This document shows, piece by piece, positions 56,927 to 64,000 of a stretch of DNA of 64,000 nucleotides. Source of the DNA: Madurella fahalii (lineage: Eukaryota > Ascomycota > Sordariomycetes > Sordariales). The notes beneath the pieces were generated by a model. That model was not told where the DNA came from, did not search any database, and was given only the letters and a program-made list of their open reading frames with translations. Where the stretch lies: assembly GCA_029876055.1 (NCBI GenBank), contig CM056879.1, forward strand, positions 496,001 to 560,000, read 5' to 3'. The translations under genes were made by a program, and so were the position numbers. The number at the start of each line of letters is the position of its first letter. Position 1 is the stretch's first letter.

Positions 56927-57307
56927 CTTCGCCTTTGTTGTTGTTGGTTTGCCACAGATTTGCGGAGCGAAAGGTGGTTATGAACTATCAATGGCTTTGT
57001 GAGTACGAATTGAATGGTTCTTTATCAGATTCAGGCAACCGAGGGACGTGCAAATCCTGTTTATGAACAGGTGATGTGAGCTGTACTAGTAACGGGGTGT
57101 TCAAGGGTGTAGTATATATATCCGATATTTTTACGCTCTAGCTGTGCTCTTCGTCTGATAAATTTTGTTGCTTTAGGGACGCAGTCCTTTAAGGCCGGCA
57201 CCTACCCTCATCTTTTCTTCCCGTTGCCTTTTGCGGGGGTTCTTCCACGAAGCAGAGCAGCGAGCCCAAAACGCAAGTAGTGTGCCAGCAATTGGATCTT
57301 CGCAACC

Positions 57308-58576
57308 ATGGTGCTGACGTACGGAGACGATGTCTACGCTGAGGTTATGGCAAGAAGCCAGGACTGGGTGAAATGGCCTTGGAAACGCATCAACCCTGAT
57401 AGAGAGTACGACCGGGAGCTTCAATTTTTGACATACTTGAACGTTGTATCGAGTTCAAACTCGCCTCCCCCAGCTGAGAAATCTGGCGGCGGTTCATCGC
57501 GGCCCAAGTTGCCCGGCAAGGGCCTAAAGTCAGCCAACTTCGCTCCTCAGCTGGAGGAAGTTTGGAAAGTAGATTCCCAGCTTCTCGACTACGAAGAGAC
57601 GCTTGGAATCAGAGTCAGCAAGGCACGGAACCGCAATGCCCACATCAAAGATACCCGCACTTGTGATCAGGTATATGCTTGCAGCTGCAGAGGCAGAACT
57701 TGTTCGGGCAAGAAAATCATTGTCATCTCCCTCGAACGCAGATCGCCGATCCAATGGCTCCCCGTAGTGCCATCGCTCGAGGCCGCTGTACGTAGCTGGG
57801 TTAGACCCGTCAAATGGATGGAGCTGGCTAGATGGGAATCCACTGCTAGGCGGGAAGAAGTGTGCCGCTTAGTTGTTTTGGGCTACCACTTCTGGCTGCT
57901 GCGTGACGATGCCGAGAACATTTACAGGGGCATATGCTGTATGTACAGGAGCAAGCTGTTCGAACTAGGCACGGCCGTCGACGGCTTTATTACAGGCCTC
58001 AAGGTCCTGAGCCAGCTCGAGCTCATACAGCCCGGCGCCATTGACAAGATCGCTGCGAACCCGAACCATCACCTCCAGGAGGTGGTGTCGAGGTTCACGG
58101 GACAACCTCTAGAGACAAGCCTGAAAAAGACCTACGAATCCCGACACACTATGAACAGGCTCTTGGCGGATCTGGCCGGTCTGGCGGAAAAGCTGTGCAC
58201 TGAGACCAAGGCCTTGAAGACGATAGCATTCGCGGTTCATGAAGACATGGTACTCCTCGGTGATGTCCTGAGAGCCGCTGCCGACGCTCCGGTCTGTTCC
58301 GAGCGCTTTGGTCAGGTAAAAGGTTTTTTTGCCGAGTTCACATCCTCTCTGGACATTATTTTGGTTCCTCTCATGGCGGACACTGCATGGCTTCGGGAAT
58401 CGCCTGAAACCAAGGTGGGCTACGTGCCTGTCGGCAAGAATCATTCGGCTATCGAACGATTATTGACTTCCGTCGAGGTTCTGCTTGTGAGAACCAAGTC
58501 TGTGTACGATCGGGTGCGAGAGTGGGATAAGAACGTCACGGATATTCGGTCTGGCTATCGAAAGCTAGGGATGTAA
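57308..58576 (+). CDS. Hypothetical protein, 422 aa
   Basis: A single exon starts at ATG 57308 in a good context (MVLTYGDDVYAEVMARSQDW). The N-terminal region contains a Pro/Ser/Gly linker, followed by a Cys cluster (CSCRGRTCSGKK). The C-terminal 250 residues are mainly helical and amphipathic (for example SLKKTYESRHTMNRLLADL). There is no signal peptide and no membrane segment. I do not recognise a domain. The frame is long and clean, so the gene is credible. Confidence 0.7.
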   Translation: MVLTYGDDVYAEVMARSQDWVKWPWKRINPDREYDRELQFLTYLNVVSSSNSPPPAEKSGGGSSRPKLPGKGLKSANFAPQLEEVWKVDSQLLDYEETLGIRVSKARNRNAHIKDTRTCDQVYACSCRGRTCSGKKIIVISLERRSPIQWLPVVPSLEAAVRSWVRPVKWMELARWESTARREEVCRLVVLGYHFWLLRDDAENIYRGICCMYRSKLFELGTAVDGFITGLKVLSQLELIQPGAIDKIAANPNHHLQEVVSRFTGQPLETSLKKTYESRHTMNRLLADLAGLAEKLCTETKALKTIAFAVHEDMVLLGDVLRAAADAPVCSERFGQVKGFFAEFTSSLDIILVPLMADTAWLRESPETKVGYVPVGKNHSAIERLLTSVEVLLVRTKSVYDRVREWDKNVTDIRSGYRKLGM

Positions 58577-59215
58577 GTACTGGTAGATGCCGGGATCGAG
58601 TTCGTCCGTCCAAGTTATTAACCTACATGACCCATCTAGGTTGGTTTGCCGAACACGCGATTGAAATACGAGATTTCTCCTGCATTGCCGAAGAGGCCAA
58701 GTGGATTTTGTTGAATTAGATTGGCGACAGGGTAATGGAAACTAAATGGATTGTGCTAAACTTCTCTGATAATGTGTGTATGCTTTACGACACGGACGTG
58801 TCCTAGAGCTAAGTTCAACTACAAGCCCTGGAGGAGGATAGAGCCATACGAAGTGAACGGGGCGAGTCCCGACGGCGGCCACGTTACTGTAGCTGCGTTT
58901 CATCTTCGGTTGTCTTGTTTAGTAAGGAGCAAAAAGCAAAAAGGGCCCTGTTGATCGTAGTAATCCGAGTGTAAACGTAACCAATTCCAAAGAAACACTT
59001 GCGTACTAGCTCAGCCCACATACCTTTATTCAAGTACCCTGAACCAAGAATGGTAATCTCTAGCTAGGTGCCATTGTGCACCACCATAGTGGTTCCCAAC
59101 CAGGCAATCACTCATGCCGTCGATTACCATTACAAAGTACAAAGGCCGAGCAAGACAAGAAAATGCATTAGAAACAGCGGAGGACAAAACACAGTTTCAT
59201 TTCCTTTTACCTCAA
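58577..59215. other. Intergenic, no gene seen
   Basis: 3' flanks of two convergent genes. No feature identified. Confidence 0.4.
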
Positions 59216-59768
59216 TCACTCGTCTTCATCAGGAGGGAAGCTTGGCAATGGAGGCGGTGTCCGAGTGGTATCCAAGGAGATGGAGCGCGTCGTCGACTGG
59301 GGAATGATGTACGTTGTAGTAGCAACGCACTCAAGCGGCTTTTCGGTGATCGTGGTCCATATCGGCGCTCCAGGTTCTGGCGGCGGCCCTAGTGTCACGG
59401 TACTGCACAGCGATTGCGAGCAGGCCGGCCTGGGCGGGCAGTTCAAGTTGGACGTCACCCGGGGCGTGGTTGGGCAAGCTGGGTTGAGCCCGGGTACGGT
59501 GAAGGTGGTGGGACGCACATCAATCGTGCTGGTGCATCCCTCAGGCGGAGGCGTGGAGGGACCCGTGCATGTTACAGGAGGCGCGCAAGGCGGAGCAAGC
59601 CAGAGGGTGGAAGTGTAGCATGTCGGGCAGGGTGCGGGGGGATCCTGGCCCATCGCTCTAAGCTCTGTGTCAATGAATTGCCGTCCATCGAGCTGGCATC
59701 AAAACTTACACTTTCAGCAGCGCGTTGGCCGCCTGTAGGCCGAGGAGAGTCCTTAGAAGCGACTGCAT
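59216..59768 (-). CDS. Small secreted Pro/Cys-rich protein, 166 aa
   Basis: A two-exon model: 59768-59710 encodes a hydrophobic N terminus (MQSLLRTLLGLQAANALLK), then a 52-nt intron with a strong GTAAGT donor and a CTTAG acceptor, then 59657-59216. The first exon looks like a cleavable signal peptide with an AANA-type end. The mature part has ten or so Cys and many Pro/Thr (CPTCYTSTLWLAPPCAPP, SNLNCPPRPACSQSLC) and ends PPLPSFPPDEDE. The composition suggests an extracellular, possibly O-glycosylated protein; an effector or cell-wall role is conjecture. The downstream exon alone also has an ATG at 59653, which would lack the signal. Confidence 0.6.
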
Positions 59769-60119
59769 CGCGAGTCTATGCGAACTACAGTACGCAGGCT
59801 GGTGCTTTCGACTGGTCGATGCTTTGCGAAAATCAAGCACGCTCGGAACGAGGCAGCGCCGAGCAATTAATAAGTAAATATGACATTTGGCTAGACTGAC
59901 TGTCTATGCCTCTAGGCCACTCTGCACACGACCTCTTCCCCCCGGGTAAACCTGCGCGACGTAGCATCGCGGGGTTACGTGGGCCGCGCTGTGTTGACTG
60001 ATGCGATACATCCGAAGGATGTTTGCCCCCGGAGCTGGCCTTCTTCGCGGAACCGGGCAGACTCAATCCCGAATGACAGTAATGCCTCTTTCCGGTTGCA
60101 ACAATGGTATGTAGCGAGT

Positions 60120-61977
60120 GAACGGCGCGACCATGAAGTACGGGATATGGAGAGCACCCGGTGCCCTGCGGCCACGTGTTATGCGCACCACGTGTTCTCG
60201 ACTACGGAGAGTTGGGCGGTAACGCTTCAGAAGTACGCATATCGGAATGCCCAGTCGAGGGTCTAACTGAGGGCAGCTTGGGACAAATGGGGCATCTTCT
60301 CTGTTAAGTTCAAGCCAAAGAGCGCTGGTGTCCGCGTCATGTCCTTGGATGGGTAAGCGAGACTACGATGCTCTACTCCCGAGAATGTATAGTTGCTAAC
60401 CATTTCCAGAGGCGGCGTCCGAGGAATTGTCGAACTCGAAGTCCTTCATCAGGTTAGAAAAAGCCTTGTGCGGACAGTTGCCGATACAATCCTTTTTCGA
60501 TCTCATTGTCAGCACAAGGTTCGTTACCAGGTGACTGGTTTGGCGCGGCCGTACCAAGCACTTATCCAGCTAACACATCTCTAGTACCGGTGGCATTGTG
60601 ACGCTTGGGTTGGGAGCAATGGGATGGTCCGTGGATGATTGCGTTGTTCGTTTCGGGAAACTGTGCAATGGAGCTTTCACCAAGAGAACAGGCGCCAACA
60701 TACCGCATATTGGTACAGTTGCTGAGAACTTCCACCACTCCCGGTACCAGACTTTGACACTGGAGGAAGTCTTCAAAGAAGCCTTCTCGGAAAATTACCT
60801 CCTCTTTGGGGGCCGTCACAAACCTGAGTCATCAGGCCGTCTCACTAAAGTGGTAGTCACTGCAACTTGCGTTGCAGACAGTCGGACTTATATCTTGTCA
60901 AATACAACCGGCGGGACGCCAGTGAGAAGTTAAGTATGATCTGCTTGCCCTCGAGCGTTATAATTAAACCAGCCAAACTGCTAATATGGGGCGGTATTTA
61001 AGTTCTTATCACCTTCAGCGACCTGATAATAGTTCCTAGGAGCTCAAGATCTGGAAAGCGTGAGCCCAATTCCTTTTACATCCGGTCGAGTCAGTATTCT
61101 TTTGAAGATGGTTCCTAATCCATTCATGCGATTGCAGTGCGCGAGCGACGAGTGCAGCGCCGCAATACTTTAAGGAATTTCACCACAGCGCCTCCCGAAA
61201 GTCTTATGTTGACGGCGCAATCTTCCACAACAACGCGGTCCGGACCGCCGATGCCGAACGACGGGCCTTGTGGCCGGAGTTCATCTATCCCGACAATATG
61301 CTCTCTCTTGGAACAGGTTGCTCTCCAACAACGCCCACCCAGGTGAACGAGAGTCAACCACGAGCGGCACAAAAAGCAATCGTCTCGCACTGGCGACATT
61401 TATTCCAGATCGCCAAGATGAACATGGAAGCAACACTTGACTGCGACAAGACGTGGGATGAATACGCCACCACTATCACATCTGCTATGGAGCCTGTGGG
61501 CCGTATTGTCTCGCACGGCTGTTCCGCATCAATCCCATCATTCCGACCCCGCTACCGGCTCTATATGAAACCGATAAGATAGATGGGTTTCGGGTACAAA
61601 CCCGGCAATATCTGATCGGGGAGCCGAAGCTTGGTCGCATCGCAAGCCAGCCCATCGCGTCCTCATTCTACTTCCACCTTGATTCTTTTACTTACGATTA
61701 TTACAAATGCAAGTATATGGTCAGAGGTAGGGTCATGCCTTCAATTTTCCCCTCGTATCACCCATTGTAAGCTCGATGACGGATGTCAGCCATGACCTTC
61801 GGGGAGGTACGCTGCAGGTTCCCGCCTGGATCGACCGAGATACGTGAACTGGGATGCCATCTGAAGGACCGCGCCTTGGCCGAAGGACTACTCTCCATCG
61901 TCATTCGGAAGGACATGGCGTCAAAGAACCCCTTGTTTCTCATTGATCTATCAGGTGGTCCGGATGTGATGATTTAG
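60120..61977 (+). pseudogene. Patatin-like phospholipase gene with several frameshifts
   Basis: Segments in order: a Cys/His module (PCGHVLCAPRVLDYGELGG), then KPKSAGVRVMSLDG joined over a clean 57-nt intron (60353-60409) to GGVRGIVELEVLHQ. This is the patatin oxyanion motif DGGGxRG. After a one-base shift near 60456 the frame reads EKALCGQLPIQSFFDLIV. A second clean intron (60519-60584) completes STSTGGIVTLGLG, the nucleophile region (GxSxG with the first Gly as Ser). Further frame changes occur near 60310, 60890 and 61510. SYVDGAIFHNNAVRTADAE supplies the catalytic Asp (DGA). GEVRCRFPPGSTEIRELGC near 61800 is a downstream family-typical segment. Patatin domains occur in fungal NLR-like immune proteins. 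The lesions imply a pseudogene. Confidence 0.75.
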
Positions 61978-63188
61978 CAGCGGCGCTTCGTTCACCGGTG
62001 CTTCTTCACCGTCGAGACCAAAGGCATGAGAATCTAAATGCAGTTGCAGTTCGGACGCACAGAGTCATGTTTCATTAGCAGGTTCCCATGCCGTCTCTTT
62101 CCGGATTCCGATGACAAGGGATGGTTTAACCAAGTTCCAAGACGATCTCAATCCTCGAGTGGCTCTCAGTAGCCAGCCAGAGAGGTCAATTTGGAACCTC
62201 CGGGTCTCTCTGAAGCCGTTCGACATTGATGGGCCCCCGCCGGCTACTCAAAGGCTAAATGGTCACTGGGTTCATCTCTGATGATAAGGAGTAGTTGCAC
62301 GGTGAAATCACGGGTGGGGTGGAAAGACCTCCTGTATCCCTAGCGAGATGGTGGAAGTCATCTACTACAGATACGATCTTCGGGTGCCTAGCCAATCTGT
62401 TGATGAAGAGCGCATTGCTCCTGTTACCTATCTCGAGACAGCCCAAGAGTTTGACAAATCCACAGAACCAACGGCTCTTCGGCTCACAAAAGGCACCAAG
62501 CAGTACGTTACGTTAGTAGGTCGTCATACGGTGTACATACACCGTATGTCCAACAACAGTGCCGGCACCGGATCGCGCAGCTGTTCTGAGAGCTATGAGA
62601 TGGTCAAATTCCTGCGTGTAGAGCGCTTCAGGATAGCGAATAAACGCCTGTGTTGTTGTTACCATGGCCCTTAGCCAACCCACCGACCTGGTAGAACACC
62701 GTGGAATTGTTAGGACCTACATAGTTAGTAGTACCCTATCACTGGCGATCCGATTCGGGAAAGGATGCAATATTGAATCCAGTTGAGGACTCGAAGTGTT
62801 CCAGGCATTCTCGGTACTTTTTATCACCAGAGATGCATTGGCAGCTTCTGAGGAGAGGTGTAAACTTCATCAATATGCTCGCATTTCTCTCGTGTACAAT
62901 ACCAACCCTGCCCATACTCCGTGTTCTGGCAAAGCCACGAAACCAAATACCCTATCCTGGTGACCCGATCCAACGTTCAGAGCAAGGGTCCAGGCAGTCT
63001 GGGTGAACCAGACAATAAAAAGAAAAAGAAGAAACCCACAAAATAAGTAGGGAGCAAAACCATGACACATACAACTCCAAAACCCAACCGCCCCCTAGAA
63101 CCCCTCAAGTAAAATGCCTGCCCATTATATCCCCGCACCACATTTTTTTCCCCATCTGAGTCCATTGAAGAGAGCCAAGAGGTCTCGC
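61978..63188. other. Degraded tail of the patatin locus and intergenic sequence
   Basis: A fragment reading VSLKPFDIDGPPPATQRLNG (about 62190-62280) and one reading RYDLRVPSQSVDEERIAPV (about 62370-62430) may be further 3' exons of the patatin gene. I cannot join them. The right part is the 3' flank of the laccase gene. Confidence 0.35.
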
Positions 63189-64000
63189 TCAGCGGATCAT
63201 CCACTCGCTCTCCTCGACGAAGCGGTGCTTCAGGCCCGAGTCGATCTTGGGGAACGGGTTGGTGGGCCAGTAGGTGCGCCACTCGTTGCAGACGCGGTTG
63301 AAGTCGTTGCGGTCGGCGCGGCCGATCTGCTGGCGGAGGTCGTTGGGCCGCTCGAGGAAGTCGACCGACAGGCCTCCGGACACGTGCCAGGCGATGTGGC
63401 AGTGGAACAGCCAGGCGCCCGGGTTGTCGGTCCGGAACGCCAGCAGCAGCCACCCGCCCGCCGGCAGCATCGTCACGTCGCGCCGCACCGGGTTGTTCCC
63501 CCGCAGCCGCGGCAGGTCCACGGCCGGGTCGAAGATGAAGCGCTGGTTCGACGCCGCCGGAACGTCCGGCGACCGGCCTACTACGAGGAAATCGTGGCCC
63601 TACAACACGCGGATTATGGTTAGGATCCCAGTTCTTTTTCGTTATCGGGGGGGGAGGGGGGAATGGGGTTGCAGAGTGAGTAGAGGCGTGATGGAAGGGA
63701 GCGGCACTTACGTGAAGATGCATGGGATGCGGGATGCTGAAGGGCCCGTTGGGGTCGTTCTCGATGAGCCAGTACGTCCACTGGAGACAGTCAGTCAGGC
63801 ATGTTGAATTCCTAGAGCCAAGTAGGGGCAAATTGCGGGGGCGGAGGAGAACGGACCTGGTTAACACCATCTACCTGCACAATGTTGTCGCTGGTCGGAT
63901 AGCTCGTGTTGCCGGTCAGGACGTAGTCGATGATCGGCTTGCCCCAGTCGACGTTGATCGCACTGCCGTTGACCTTCCAGACGAACAGCGGGGTGCCGCT
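63189..64000 (-). CDS. Laccase / multicopper oxidase, C-terminal part (5' end outside window)
   Basis: The gene reads leftwards and its 5' part lies beyond 64000. Visible exons are 64000-63857 (FVWKVNGSAINVDWGKPII), 63780-63712 (WTYWLIENDPNGPFSIPHP) and 63599-63189, with introns of 76 and 112 nt, both phase 0. Joining gives IPHPMHLHGHDFLVVG, the third copper-binding motif (HPxHLHGH). The last exon has NPGAWLFHCHIAWHVSGGL, the fourth motif with the T1 Cys (HCHxxxH). Laccases oxidise phenols with reduction of O2 to water and are normally secreted. The C terminus is VEESEWMIR. Copper ligands visible here are intact. Confidence 0.93.

Noticed and set aside
1..64000. CRISPR arrays, riboswitches, bacterial promoters and ribosome-binding sites
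   Set aside because: This is eukaryotic nuclear DNA; no spaced short repeats or other prokaryotic signals were found.

Overview
The window is nuclear DNA from a filamentous ascomycete, most likely a Sordariomycete. Genes carry short introns (about 50-110 nt) with GTAAGT-like donors and CTAAC/CTGAC branch points. Gene content is typically fungal: LIS1/NudF, an XMAP215/Stu2 protein, HET-domain proteins, a patatin-type gene, a laccase and an NRPS-like megaprotein. The transposons carry C-to-T and G-to-A decay with many TAG/TAA stops, which fits repeat-induced point mutation (RIP).

Positions 1-12.6 kb are a transposon graveyard. A decayed pogo/Fot1-like element (minus strand, 1-2652) is followed by a decayed Ty3/gypsy chromovirus (about 3011-9763) and an unidentified TA-rich relic. 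Into these inserted: two solo copies of one LTR family, two of a second family carrying a 20-bp palindrome, and four copies of a roughly 360-bp terminal-inverted-repeat element (A-D). Two of those four copies carry insertions of their own. Exact target duplications and intact sister copies allow the order of insertion to be read. A complete pogo/Fot1-like element with TIRs and a TA duplication lies at 17309-19170.

Positions 12.6-31 kb carry mostly single-copy genes: two hypothetical genes, a GMC-oxidoreductase remnant, an Arg/Ser-rich protein with a suspicious in-frame TAG near its apparent start, a small Cys-rich protein, LIS1 (minus) and Stu2 (plus) sharing one upstream region, and a SAM methyltransferase. 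LIS1 and Stu2 are both microtubule/dynein-pathway proteins.

Positions 32-45 kb hold an intact HET protein fused to an N-terminal beta-rich domain, a C2H2 zinc-finger exonuclease whose C terminus lies in two frames, a tRNA-Gly(CCC) with an intron, a broken HET gene, a hypothetical gene and a DCR2-like metallophosphoesterase.

Positions 47-55.8 kb hold the most notable gene, an NRPS-derived protein of about 2839 residues with two clean introns. Its carrier domains appear to lack the phosphopantetheine serine, and its condensation and adenylation motifs are degenerate while the folds look preserved. The frame stays open, so it looks like a maintained pseudoenzyme rather than a decayed gene.

The remainder (56-64 kb) holds a frameshifted Cys-rich gene, an unrecognised 422-residue protein, a small secreted Pro/Cys-rich protein, a patatin pseudogene with several frameshifts, and the 3' end of a laccase gene that runs off the window.
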